NCBI GenBank assembly: GCA_038025085.1
Contig: CM076146.1
Coordinates: forward strand, 16,590,001-16,654,000
Direction: 5' to 3'
DNA length: 64,000 nt
Origin: Tetragonia tetragonoides
Taxonomy: Eukaryota > Streptophyta > Magnoliopsida > Caryophyllales > Aizoaceae
In this document: piece after piece, positions 11,337 to 23,068 of the stretch
How the letters are laid out: every line of letters starts with the position of its first letter
How positions within the stretch are numbered: the stretch's first letter is position 1
Translations under genes and position numbers: made by a program
Notes under the pieces: generated by a model
What the model was told of the DNA's origin: nothing
The model's database searches: none
The model's input: only the letters and a program-made list of their open reading frames with translations

Positions 11337-13221
11337 TCCTTGCCGGGGCACCGGCGACCACCACCACCGGCCATGGTGGCCAGTGGGTGGTGGTGGTGGT
11401 GTTGGGTCAGGTTATGGGTCCCTTGCATGGGTACCCGTGACCTAGACCTAGTTTTAAAGTTAGGGTTTCGTTTTTATATTTTTCGTAATTATTAATTTGA
11501 TTTTCAGTATTTTTGATTTAATGTTTTTATTTTTCTGTACTCATTCGGAATCGGAATTCAGATTTTCAAAATCGTAGATTGGTTGAAATAAATAAAGGAA
11601 TTTAACAAAAATATTAGATTAATATTTTATTACTATTTCGATTTTCGTATTTAATAAATTCAGTTTTAGTAATTGTTTTTAATTAGGGCCTAACGAGCAA
11701 GCGTGATAATCATTGTACGTAGAGCTTACGTACTGTTTCGTAGCGTATTAGTGGTAAGCGCTCATGCCTACCTTCTTCCAAAGCCCCATCATAACTTTTT
11801 TGATGTGTTATGTGCTAATTAGGAATTTGTTGTAAATTTAATGTGCAAAGCATGATTAAATTATATCGTCGTTATTATGAGAATTATTAAGCATGTTTCA
11901 CTGCTATAAATGTCGTTTATAATTAGCATGTTGATGTTATCATGTTTTGGGAATTAATTAGTCCATAGGATGATTATTGGACAATTGTTGAGTGGTGAAT
12001 TAGTATTATTATTATGCTATTACATGATTTCTAATTGGTATGGGTATTATTGAGTGCTAGTGAGCACCTATCTATTATCGTTGAATACCTTGGATGATTT
12101 GTGAATTTGTGGATATCATATTACCCTGCCGAAGTGCTACCGAAATTTGGCTAGACATTACTTGTCATCATTATTGAATTATCGTTGTTATTGAATTAAA
12201 GCATGTTTAATTCTCATCGTATTGAATTATTATTATCGTCGTTATTTACTATTCATTGTCAAGAGCATGAAATGAATTAATAAGTCGTGGTCTCGTAGTA
12301 CCACTTATGTCAACCAATGCAAATTATGTGAATTGAATTAAATGAGAGTAAGACTCCTAATGGATCCCTAGGAGTAGTCGAGCAATCGGAATTGCACCTA
12401 ATGGTGTAGTTCAAGGGATGAGTGATTCCCAAGTTACTTATGAACACCTCGCAGTGTGTCTGGGATGGATCATTCCCCATTTATTATGTCCTCTAGGCTC
12501 GTGTAATTGTACTAGAGGTAGTGTGCACACTAGAGTCATTAAGTCCATGGCGTGATTGTATCTTCGATGAACAGTATGGGTAATCGCTGTTCTACTCGCT
12601 CTCTTACATCTCTCTAATCAAGACGAATAGTCTATGTCGTATTTTGTGTGATCACTATACAGAATCGTATATAAAGGAATGTCATTATGCGTATGCTTGA
12701 TTATATGCTTATGTGCGTATGCAAATGAATTTTAATGATTCTTCTAAAACCTTAGGTAAGGTTTGAGAAATGTTTTTACTGGGTACGTATGACGTTTATT
12801 CAGTTTATCTGATTTTTGTTTCTCTTTTGTTTCTTTTCTTTTCTTCTGTATTTTGTTTCCGTCACGGAAACCAAAGTGCAGGTTTAGTTGATTGAGAACG
12901 TACAGCTTGGAAGGTAGAGTTGGCGTTGATTTTTAGAATTGTTTATGTTCAGATTAGATCGTTGGGATTTTAGTGGATTTAGCCCTTTGAAGGCAAGTTG
13001 TAATAAATTGGTTTAATGGTTTTTAGCTCACTATATAGACAACTCTGATATTAACTGTTTAGTTGGTTTAGTTTCGTTAGTAAGCTCTTTTTCATGCCTA
13101 GTCTTTCGTTCTGCTTAGCATTTACTCCTTAGTGATAAATGTTGCAGTAACAACTCTTGGGTTTGTGACGGCTCAGCGGTGTCGAGTCACGCACAACGAC
13201 GTCGATGGTTCCCAGGAAATC

Positions 13222-14023
13222 ATATCACTAACAGTTTACAACACATATGCACCACATCTTGAGATCTCAAAACCACCTTCACATTTTGGAGGAACAAATA
13301 CCAAATTACTGCCCACGTATCCATCACCTAATAACATGTCTATTTTTCTTAGCCCTTTGACTTCAATGCTCAATGTGACAGGTAAACATTGAGTGTCATG
13401 GTCACAACCAATTCCCCCCCCCCCCCCCCCCGAAAGCAATTGGTTTTGACATTTCAATAAACACCTTGTGTGTACTAAGAAATGATATATTTTATGAAAT
13501 ATTTAGTGTACATATGCACCATATCGTGTCGTGTTTGGTTTTGTGTAGATTTCAAAATATACAAATTTAATATGAAAATTGATGATAATTAATTTTTAGG
13601 ACAAATTGGTGTAATCGTGTAATATTCGGTTCATTCGTGTTTGTGTCATGTTTATCTCACAAATTTCGGGGTATGTTCGTGTCATTTTGTCGTGTCGTGT
13701 CAAACATTAAAATCTCTAGTCTACTACAGTTTCACCATTTAGGAGAAACACAAAATCTTCATCTAACAAAAACATGGAATCTAGGCCAATTTTCTCACAT
13801 TTATGCAATGAGGAGTAAAATCCCTCACACCACTCACATATACATCTGTTTAATGCTTAATAGTAAAAGAATTGATTATAAGAAGAGATTACCTTGTTTT
13901 TCACCGCTACTATTAGCTGAGTTTCAGGGGGAACTTCATGTTGGAGTTCACTGCAAAATTTTTGGAGCTTTAAAGATTCACGGGAACAACTATGAGCAGC
14001 AACCATCGAGCCGTGAATCGACT
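13222..14023 (-). pseudogene. Unrecognised coding remnant in element X (5' part)
   Basis: A minus-strand ORF at 13457-13236 includes GCDHDTQCLPVTLSIEVKGL and ends near CGAYVL. It is interrupted upstream by an 18-base C run (13414-13431) that looks like slippage. The rest, up to the primer-binding site, has no recognisable coding content. It is probably the upstream part of the same unidentified gene as 8905-10575, separated from it by the LTR insertion. Confidence 0.35.
13414..13431. repeat. Poly(C) run of 18
   Basis: Uninterrupted C homopolymer inside the element X cargo. It breaks the minus-strand reading frame and is a likely replication or sequencing slippage site. Confidence 0.9.
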
Positions 14024-14035
14024 GCTCTGATAACA
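14024..14035 (-). other. Primer-binding site of element X
   Basis: GCTCTGATAACA on + reads TGTTATCAGAGC on minus, one mismatch from the standard initiator-tRNA-Met site TGGTATCAGAGC. It lies two bases from the LTR edge at 14038. This orients X on the minus strand. Confidence 0.75.
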
Positions 14036-14037
14036 CT

Positions 14038-14104
14038 TGATACGAATATAATTAATCCAGTATTTTCAGTGAGAAAGCGAGGAATAATTTATAGAAATCC
14101 AGAG
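14038..14104 (-). repeat. Element X 5' LTR, first segment
   Basis: Matches 8623-8689 in the left LTR (AATTTATAGAAATYCAGAG). The LTR is cut here by the Sirevirus and resumes at 42059; the CAGAG at 14100-14104 is the copia target site. Confidence 0.8.
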
Positions 14105-15577
14105 TGAAGGGTGCACTAAGGAACTCTAGATGAGAGTGAATAGAATGACGCCCACTTTTCGCAATAACACAGACTTTTGTTACTTAAGAACAATCATGAG
14201 AACAATGTTGTGAACGTTGTTCCTATGCAGCAGATTAAGCACAATACAAAAGACTAAAAGTAAATAACACAAGCCTTTTTTAACGTGGAAAACCTCCTAG
14301 GCTCAATAGGAATAAAAACCACGACTCAGTTACTTCGGATTTTGTCACACTACTTCTCTTATTACCAGAGCCAACACAGGATACAACACAGTACCCTAAC
14401 ACACCACACACCGTTACTAATGTTTTGTCAATCCTTCCAAGTCACACACTGACCTGAAGGAAAACTCTACACTCGTTACTAAGCTAAAGTAATTACAGAT
14501 CTCTTTGAGCATAATGACTGCCTTACAACTCGCTTCTTTAATAAGCAAATAAGACTACAATGAAAACCTATTATGAAATGAGTACGCAAAGGAAAGACCC
14601 AAACGGAACTGATAGGGAACAAGGTCTTAAGGTTGTTCTTAGTGTAATATTGGACTGTATTTGAATGGACGACTTGGAGATTTTGAATATGATTTGAAAA
14701 CTCATTTGCACCGTCAAAACTCTCTGAAGGCATGAAGGAAACTCAATCTATTATCCACCTTATTTAGGGGACGTGAAGGCTCAGTTTCCTTCTAGGTTAA
14801 AATGGTTTTCCAAAAGATAATATCTCCAAAAAGATATCCTAGAGTTTGAGATAAAGCAAAACACTTTTACTTTATAAAACACTAATGAATCTAGATGGAA
14901 ATTCGTCCAACAAATTTTACAGAAGATTTAGGCCAGCTAATATAGGTATATTATCAGAATATAAACTCTAAAAGATAATAAAGATATTCCATAAGATAAT
15001 ACTTTCCATAATAAATAAGCCTTAGCCATAGAGTAAAAGATAATATCTTTTTCAAAATAAAATCTTTTTCCATTCTGTAAAAATGATTTTGCAATATCTA
15101 ACTTTCTAAAACAATTTATATTTCACCAGAAGAATATTTGTGTAAAGATCTAAAAAGATTATACACAAAATATTCGTAGAAATAGTAAATACGAAATATG
15201 CATATGCTCGTCCAGACTGTCAGCTAGAAGGAACAAGGTCCAACACGTTGTTCCCTTGAGGTTCCTTCACGCTTCAGTGCAGGTCATAGAGAACCGGGTT
15301 CACAAGGATGTTCCCCAGTACTCTTTGAACCTTATGCACTTTAACCTTTGTGTATGTTCGTTGAATCCAACCTATAATACATTCAATGCATAGTACATGA
15401 AGACTAATAATAGAAATACCAACTAAATACATAGTCTTCATGTCTTGTAAGGATCCAAACATATTCAGGAGCAATCATGCATCAAGCGCTTCAACTTCTT
15501 GAATCCTTAAGTAAACTGACCATCATTTTTAAGATAACAACAATTTGTTTGTTATCATTAAAATAAGGAACCCAACA
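14105..15577 (-). repeat. Sirevirus 3' LTR (left)
   Basis: Begins TGAAGGGTGCACTAAGG and ends GGAACCCAACA. Collinear with 40570-42053. Contains GGAACA/TGTTCC palindromic motifs, for example near 15230-15265. Confidence 0.88.
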
Positions 15578-15830
15578 ATTTCGCCCTTTTTGATGATGAC
15601 AATCTTGTGTGCTTATCTGAGTTAGATACCAAATTGAATAGACCATAAACTAAATCAAATGCTTATCTTAACTTACCATAGCTGTGAACCTACCATTAGA
15701 ACCAGGGTAAGTAGGAACAGGGTTCACAACTTCATCCAAAACAAAAACTGCACTTTTGTTAGCATACATGTGATAAGTCCAATAGTTTGTCAATCCATTA
15801 AAACCGGAACTCAACAATTTCCCCCTTTTT
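15578..15830 (-). promoter_or_regulatory. Duplicated Sirevirus polypurine tract
   Basis: ATTTCGCCCTTTTT (15578-15591), next to the LTR, and ATTTCCCCCTTTTT (15817-15830) are each followed by GATGATGACAA and preceded by an ACYCAACA LTR-edge-like sequence. On minus both read CATCATCAAAAAGGGNGAAAT. The 239-bp spacing fits the multi-PPT layout known for Sireviruses. Confidence 0.75.
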
Positions 15831-15916
15831 GATGATGACAAACTATTGTGCTTATCATAACAATATAACCATGAAATACAAGCTAAGTCATGCACTTGCC
15901 AAACCGTGAACCAACC

Positions 15917-17926
15917 TGTAACACCCCCAAATTCGCAACGATTTCCTAGGAACTATCGATGTCGCTATACACGACTCGACACCGCTGAACCGTCCCAAAC
16001 CCTGGAGAAGTTACGGCAACATTCATCACTAAGGAATAAATGCTAAACAGAACGGAAAACTAGGTATCAAAGGAAGCATCCAAATAAACTAAACATTAAT
16101 ATCAGAGTTGTCTATCAAGTGAACTTAAGTCCATTAAAGTATTATTGCAACTTTTCTTTCAAGGGCACAAACCAACAATCCCATAATCCAAAATAAATAA
16201 TAAGTCTAGAGAATAAGCCCACAATTAACTCCAAAGCTATAAGTCCTCGCTCAGCAACACCTGCACTTTGGTTTCTGTGACGGAAACAAGGTACAGAAGA
16301 AAAAAGAAGAAACAAAAAAAAACAAAAATCAGATAAACTGAATAAACGTCGTCCATACCCGGTAAAAACACTTTCGCAAACCTTACAATCAAGCACACGC
16401 ACACTCAATATTCAATTACATACAACTCTTGCTTTAGTGATCATTCGAACACAAACAGATAAACCATCATGATTAGTAATAAGAGAGCGAATAGAACAGC
16501 GATTACCCATACTGTTCATAGATAGATATAGACATGCCATGGAGTTACTCTAGTGTATACTCACACTATCTCTAACATAATAATCGATACGCAGAGAATT
16601 AAACAATGGGGAATGTATAGTCCCGAACACGCTACGAGGTGTCCATAATAGTAATTTGGGAATCAGGCATCCATAGACTACATCAATTAGATGAGTTTCG
16701 ATTACTCGACTACTCCTAGGGATCCATTAGGAGTCTTATTCTCATTTACAATTCAATTCACATACTTGCATTGATTGACTTAGTAGTACAAAGATACCAC
16801 GACTTACTACTTCATTTCATGCTCATGATAATGAATAATAATAACTACGATAACGACATTAATGCATATCAAGAATAATCATGCTTCATATATGTCTAAT
16901 GAAATTTCGGCAGCACTTCGGAAGTAAAACATAATATCCAAAATTTACACTTTCACAAATAAACCAACAAAGTAAATTAGGTGCTCATTAGCACTGAATA
17001 ATAACTCATTCCAAATAGCAAGTATATTATATCATAATAATACTAGAAATTCAACATCGCTTTACATGCTCAATAATTAGCATATGAACTAATTAATTAA
17101 CAAAACTTCAAATACTTGTCATACTCAATATATTCATAATTACAGCGAAGAATATATTTCTAATTCTCATAATTAACGACGATATAATTTAATCATGCTT
17201 CGCATATTAAATTCACACCAATATCTCAATTAGCACATAACACATCAAATAGTTTTGATGAGGCTTTGGAAAGAGGTAGGCACAATCGCTTACCTAAAAA
17301 ACTCTCACTACACAGTAGGTAACCTTGAAAATCACAACCCGATCACGCTTGTCCGTTAGGTCCTAATTAAAAATAATTACCGAGACATAATCAGTAAATA
17401 CGAAAATCTAAACAATAATAAATTATTAATCTAATATTTTATTTAAATTTTTTGATTTATTTCAATCAATATAGGCTTTTGAAAATCCGGAATCGGGCTC
17501 GAAACAAGTATAGAAAAATAAAAAAAATTATTGAAAAATACTGAAAATCTGAAATTAATTAAAACGAAATTATGAAACGAAACCCTAATCGATTTTTCGA
17601 GTCTAGGCCGTGATACACCAAGCATGGGCACCCACGACCTAGCCCATCACCAAGACCACCACCAACCGACCACCATGGTCGACGGTGGCTCGCTGGAGCA
17701 CCGGCAACGGAGGGGAGAGAGAGAAAGAAAGATTGCTTGAGAGAGAGAGAGAGGAATTGTGAGAGAGAGAGAGAAAGAAAGAGAGCAACTGAAAGAGAGA
17801 GGAGGGACGGGGGGGTCCCAGCAGCGTCGGCCACTCGCCGGCGATCACCCAGGCGCTGCCTGGTGGCGCGACAGTGGCGACAGCGCAAAACAGAGGGGGA
17901 AGGGGAAAAGAGAGCACGGGGAGAGA
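15917..17926 (-). repeat. Gypsy B 3' LTR, 3' part only
   Basis: Matches the first ~2 kb of the LTR at 45516. The GA-rich and CCGGCGA block (17690-17860) is present, but the TATA-containing end is lost at the junction with RT. Confidence 0.83.
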
Positions 17927-19838
17927 CTCGCGGTAGCCAATGCACAGTCTCATACTACCATCTTTCTTTTGCACAAAGAAAATAGGAGCACCCCAAGGCG
18001 ATACACTCGGACGTATGTATCCCTTTTCTAACAAGTCCTCAAGTTGTGTTTTCAGTTTCTTCATCTCAGCAGGTGCCATACGATACGGTGCTTTCAAAAT
18101 TGGTGTAGATTCTGGAGCTAGGTCGATCGTAAAGTCGATAACGCGTTGCGGAGGCATTCTGGAAATCTCTTCAGGAAAAACATCAGCGTACGCGGAAACT
18201 ACTCGAATAGGCTGCGGAGCTTCCGTTTCGCGACTTGTATCCACCACATGTCAAAGGTAAATCGCTTCACCCTTAGTCATGCACTCTTTGACCTTCATAG
18301 TCGCCATCACCTTTAGCTTAGGCGTGACCACAACTCCTCGATAAGTGATATTCTTACCATTAGGTACTCGCAAAGATTCCCAAAATAACGTGAAAGTCAC
18401 CCAATTCAAACTGAATCAAGTCTGCAAGTAGCTCGGAACCAGTGATCCTAATCGAACACTTCTCGTACAATGAATTACAACTAACATTTGATTCATTAGG
18501 CATCGTAATGTTCGCCCTATACACTGAACTAGGTTCTAGGCCTATCTTAGATGCAAAGCTCTTAGAAAGAACAGAATGCGATGCACCACTATCAAACAAA
18601 ACAAAAGCGGGAAAAGAATTAACAAGAAAAGTACTAGCGATTATGTTCGGGTTTGCTTCTGCCTCATTGCGATTCATCACAAAAATTCTGCCATTAACCC
18701 CTCTATTATTGTTGTTGTTGTTTGGCGCAGGATTAATAGTAGCAGGAGCTTGTGTCTGGTTGTTCACAGCAGGAGAAGCATTGTTCTGGTTGTTGTCGTT
18801 GTTGTTTTTGTAACCCCCGTTTCCACGATAGTTACCACCATTACCACTATAGTCATTATTATTCCCACCACGATTGTAGTTGTTATCGCGGTTCTGCCCA
18901 TTACCATTCCTACCTCGGCTCCAACATTCAGAAGCTTTGTGACCGGGCTTGTTGCATTCATAGCACTGCAGCACGTCACCACGACAATTCTTACCAGCAT
19001 GCGTCTTGTTACAGCGAGTACAAGGCGTATTCCTTCTAGCCATTATCGTAGCTCGATGACTACTCGAGTCACGATTCCTATTCGCATTATGGTTCTGACC
19101 ACCTTGATAGTTGTTGCCATTAGGTCTTGGCCTCTTGTCGCCGTTGTTCGACTGCGATGCATTGCCTTCGTCGCGCTTGTTCTTACCCAGATGTGTGTCA
19201 CGACGTCCTACAATCCTCTCCTTATTCAGGGCCTTGTCATAAGATTCCTGAAAAGTGACAGATTGTCCAGCGAAAAAATGTTGAATGTCCCATTTCAGTC
19301 CATCGTCGAACCTTTCGATTCGCTCGGCTTCAGTTGTCAGCAAATTGGGAGCAAAAATAGTAAGCTCGTTGAACTTGGTAGCATACTCAACCACAAACAG
19401 CTTGTCTTGGCTTAACCATTCAAAGTCACGTTGTTTAAGGCGTCGTAGTGAACTAGGATAAAATCTAGCACGAATGGATTCCTGAAAACGATCCCAATTA
19501 TAGTTCGGCACTGCAAGCAAGTCCGTTCGCACATAATTCTACCATTTGTTGGCCTCTCCTTTTAGGTAATACGTCGCAAAGCTAATATTCATGTTGTTAG
19601 GCCGACTCATAGCCAGGAACAACTTCTCAAACTCAATGATCCAAGTCTCCAGCTTAGTTGGATCAGCACCACCTTCACACGTAGGAGGTTTAAGAGCGTC
19701 AAAATCTCGCAAAATGCGCGCTGCAGAGGCTTGTGCAGTTTCCATCTCTTCTTGGCGTGCCAATTGTCGCGCCATGATCTCGACCACGTCGGGCAGACCA
19801 TCTTCGAGTCGTGCAATTCTATCGGCGTTGGTTGTCAT
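17927..19838 (-). pseudogene. Gypsy B gag-protease and RT N-terminus
   Basis: Gag starts at the ATG 19838 (MTTNADRIARLEDG). The retrotransposon gag domain reads to 19539, where TAG interrupts, then continues in the same frame. Two zinc knuckles follow: CTRCNKTHAGKNC (CX2CX3HX4C) and CYECNKPGHKASEC (CX2CX4HX4C). An Asn-rich linker precedes the aspartic protease active site FDSGASHS near 18580. A frameshift after about 18380 is followed by the RT N-terminus (18247-17927), which ends at CIGYRE where the LTR begins. RT catalytic residues are absent. Confidence 0.87.
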
Positions 19839-20518
19839 TTCGCGATTAGAGAATATAAAAGTAATGGTATGAACACAATTTGCATATCTCGGCCCATTAA
19901 GGTCTAATTGAGAGAAATGGGTTGTAATTGAAACCTTTCTATTGACATTTAGCAAATAGCATATAAGTCTCGAGGATCGACCTTACATTTTAGGTCTAAG
20001 CAACATACTTGCTTTATTGTTCTCAGTTCTCATGCATAATAGTTCGATAGGCATATAATACACCTTAGACAAATAGGTCTCTCATGAATAGACAAAGATG
20101 TTCATAATACACATAATGAGGCTCCATACTATTTTAGTAGGGCAATAGACAATCACACTTAATCATATTGATATGTTGTAGCTCTTGGCTCACAAAAGAG
20201 TTGATAATGCTCAACAAAAAATTTACCATAATTTTGACATGGATTTCCCATCATGTCATGATGATATGAGATAGCATTCATGGTTTTAGTCAACCATGCA
20301 AATATGTGACAACGACAATGATGTAAACAAATCACAACGACATTCATATAATCAAATGAAATAGTTTTGCAATAAGATAGATTGCAAAATAAACAAGAGT
20401 CATAAATATTTATTGCTTAGGCAACTACATCACACCACACCAATCTTGACCATGCAGGGTCATCACAAAATGAGATAATGCTTTTTAACAAAACGACTAA
20501 CTCTAGTCAATAAAATAG

Positions 20519-21517
20519 CTAAACAATAACTGGGTTTTGCTTCGATCCAGGAGGTATATCATCATCATCATCCCTCCTTGGCTTCACTTCCGTACATGGC
20601 GTGTAAGGATGCTCGTCACCTCTGAATATTTGAGGCATGAAGCGCCTTCTAAAGTTGTTTACAAGCTTGCACTTTTTTCACCAGCAACTCTCGCATATAT
20701 CCTTCGGAGCAGGCCCTAAGACTTGGTTAACCTTCCACTCGAACTCAGACAAGCACAGCTCATTGCCAACACCCTGAAAACTCAGCGCCCAACGGTTGCC
20801 TTTGCCATACTTCTCGTCATTGATGTAGCCACTCTTTAGTACCACATCGTCATACTTCTCCTTGAGACCTCTCCAAGGATGCATGTTGGGTAAGCAAGCT
20901 AGTAAGAGTTCTACCCAAAAACCTTGGTGTATCCTTGTACGGTTCTCGTATTCGTAACGCTCGATCGTAGTGTATGCGCGATTGATGTAGGCACGGATGT
21001 CATCTAACTCGGCATCAGTGGCAAAGAAAGGCTCAACAGGAGGAGACATATCAGCAGGAGGCGAAGGAGGTATAGAGTTGTTGTCGCTTGCATCATCAAT
21101 ATCCGCTAAGTCTGGCTTGCTAGGTGAATCAGGGACTCCAACTCCATACTCAAAACGCATCTCTAGATCCGCAGAGTTAGGCTCAACGGTTGGCTCGTCA
21201 GCAGAAGCCTCATCAGCCTCAGGTTTGGACTCCGTAGGTTCCTCTTCAGAATCAAGATCCTCGTTAGCTTCCAAGTCTTGGTTAAGATCGATTGGAACGT
21301 CATTATCGTGATCATCATGCGTGGGTTGTTCCACTTCAAGCTCGTGCGCGCCATTGTCGTGCGGCACAGGCACAGCTGTGGCCTCCTCACGCTCATCGTG
21401 CGTTGGCTCGCTATCAGAGATGTGCACGTATTCCACCTTGTGCTCAAGTGCAACGATCATCACTCGCGATTTTCTACCTCTGGTCGATTTCATCGCGGCC
21501 AAACTAGTAATTGACAT
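20519..21517 (-). pseudogene. Extra ORF between primer-binding site and gag, gypsy B copy
   Basis: A 333-codon frame with one in-frame TGA (20678-20680). It begins MSITSLAAMKSTRGRK. The acidic, Pro/Glu/Ser-rich N-terminal half looks disordered. A conserved globular-looking block follows (VEPFFATDAELDD, IHQGFWVELLLACLP, ELCLSEFEWKVN), then CESCW. The same ORF, also with a single but different stop, is in element C at 52732-53724. The Cys pair after CESCW in C is replaced here by Phe and Arg. I recognise no known domain. Its place upstream of gag implies an accessory protein or a leader-encoded factor. Confidence 0.7.
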
Positions 21518-21683
21518 CTACAAAAGGGCAATCAAACAATAAGAACATTTAAATCACAATTAAGGTGATTTCAAGTAATTCCTAGCTTTCGCTCAACGGC
21601 TTTAATTACATTTTATTTTTCCCAAAATGAAACTAATCTTTATTAATTTATTTATTAAACTTATGCAACCTTTTAAACCTAGC

Positions 21684-21695
21684 GCTCTGATACCA
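21684..21695 (-). other. Primer-binding site of gypsy B
   Basis: GCTCTGATACCA on + is the complement of TGGTATCAGAGC, which pairs with the initiator Met tRNA. It is two bases from the LTR start at 21698. Confidence 0.85.
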
Positions 21696-21697
21696 TT

Positions 21698-23068
21698 TGT
21701 AATACCCCCGTATTCCTGGGAACTATTGACGTCGCTATACACGACTCGACACCGCTGAACCATCCCAAACCCGGGAGTATTTACTGCAACATTTATCGCT
21801 AAGGAATAAATGCTAAGCAGAAAGGAAAACTAGGTATCAAAGGAAGTATCTAAACAAACTAAACATTAATATCAGAGTTATCTATCAAGTGAACTTAAGT
21901 CCATTAAAGTATTATTACAACTTTGCTTTCAAGGGCACAAACCAACAATCCCATAATCCAAAATAAATAATAAGTTTAGAGAACAAGCCCACAATTAACT
22001 CCAAAGCTATACGTCCACACTCAGCAACACCTGCACTTTGGTTTCCGTGACGGAAACAAGGTACAGAAGAAAAGAGAAGAAACAAAAGAAAACAAAAATC
22101 AGATAAACTGAATAAACGTCTTCCATACCCAGTAAAAACACTTTCGCAAACCTTACCTGGGTTTTAGAAGAATCGTTGAAATTCATTTGCATGCACAAGT
22201 AGTCATACAATCAAGCACACCCATACCCAATATTCAATTACATGCAATTCTTGCTTTAGTGATCATTCGAACACAAACAGATAAACCATCAGGATTAGAG
22301 TAATAAGAGAGCGAATAGAACAGCGATTACCCATACTGTTCATAGATAGATATAGACATGCCATGGACTTACTCTAGTGTATACTCACACTATCTCTAAC
22401 ATAATAATCGATACGTAGAGAATTAAACAATGGGGAATGATCCGTCCCGAACACGCTACGAGGTGTCCATATTAGTAACTTGGGAATCACGCATCCCTAG
22501 ACTACATCAATTAGATGAGTCTCGATTGCTCGACTACTCCTAGGGATCCATTAGGAGTCTTATTCTCATTTACAATTCAATTCACATACTTGCATTGATT
22601 GACTTAGTGGTACAACGATACCACGACTTACTACTTCATTTCTTGCTCATGATAATGAATAATAATAACGACGACAACGACATTAATGCATATCAAGAAT
22701 AATCATGCTTCATATATGTCTAAATGAAATTTTGGCAGCACTTCGGCAGTAAAACATGATATCCAAAATATACACTTTCACAAATAAACCAACAAAGTAT
22801 ATTAGGTGCTCATTAGCACTCAATAATAACCCATTCCAAATAGCACGTATATTATATCGTAATAATACTAGAAAATCAACATCGCCATACATGCTCAATA
22901 ATTAGCATATGAACTAATTAAATAACGAAACTTCATAAACTTGTCATACTCAATATAATTCATAATTACAGCGAAGAATATATTTCTAATTCTCATAATT
23001 AACGACGATATAATTTTATCATGCTTCGCATAATAAATTCACAACAATATCTTAATTAGCACATAACA
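21698..23068 (-). repeat. Gypsy B 5' LTR, truncated
   Basis: Starts TGTAATACCCCCGTATTCC, having lost about 13 bp near its edge relative to sibling LTRs. It is collinear with 15917-17240 up to ATTAGCACATAACAC, then switches to CACTA-derived sequence through a 2-base overlap (AC). Confidence 0.83.

Larger units (their letters stand above)
10602..13221 (+). mobile_element. Near-complete solo gypsy LTR
   Basis: Begins TGTGATACCCCCAATATTTT and matches, in opposite orientation, the 2.6-kb LTRs at 45516 and 53916. Shared features in order: a TATA box, a CT-rich leader, a GC-rich block, a long AT-rich body, and the terminal block GGTGTCGAGTC...GACGTCGATGGTTCCC. The last ~25 bp expected after this block (ending GGGGGTGTTACA) are not recognisable. 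I find no matching 5-bp target-site copy, so it may be a truncated rather than a clean solo LTR. It interrupts the element X cargo and carries no gene. Confidence 0.8.
15917..23068 (-). mobile_element. Ty3/gypsy element B, deleted between 3' LTR and RT and cut at the 5' LTR
   Basis: The left LTR starts TGTAACACCCCC at 15917. Near 17926 it jumps straight into RT, so the end of the LTR, integrase, RNase H and most of RT are missing. Gag-protease, the pre-gag ORF and a primer-binding site follow. The right (5') LTR starts at 21698 and breaks at 23068, where CACTA sequence begins. No right-hand target-site copy survives. Confidence 0.85.

Noticed and set aside
13132..13392. + strand ORF of 86 codons at the solo LTR end
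   Set aside because: It spans the junction between LTR and element X cargo, so it cannot be an ancestral gene.
15274..15895. Short minus ORFs in the Sirevirus LTR and after it (also 41722-41940)
   Set aside because: They cross the LTR edge and the polypurine tract and contain no domain.
18442..19415. Long + strand ORFs opposite gypsy gag (also 50794-51634)
   Set aside because: Valine/threonine-rich antisense shadows of the Asn-rich gag linker.
20997..21542. + strand ORFs (SSSNSASVAKK type) opposite the pre-gag ORF
   Set aside because: Mirror frames of the acidic coding strand; they are not shared as frames with clear conservation and carry no motif.
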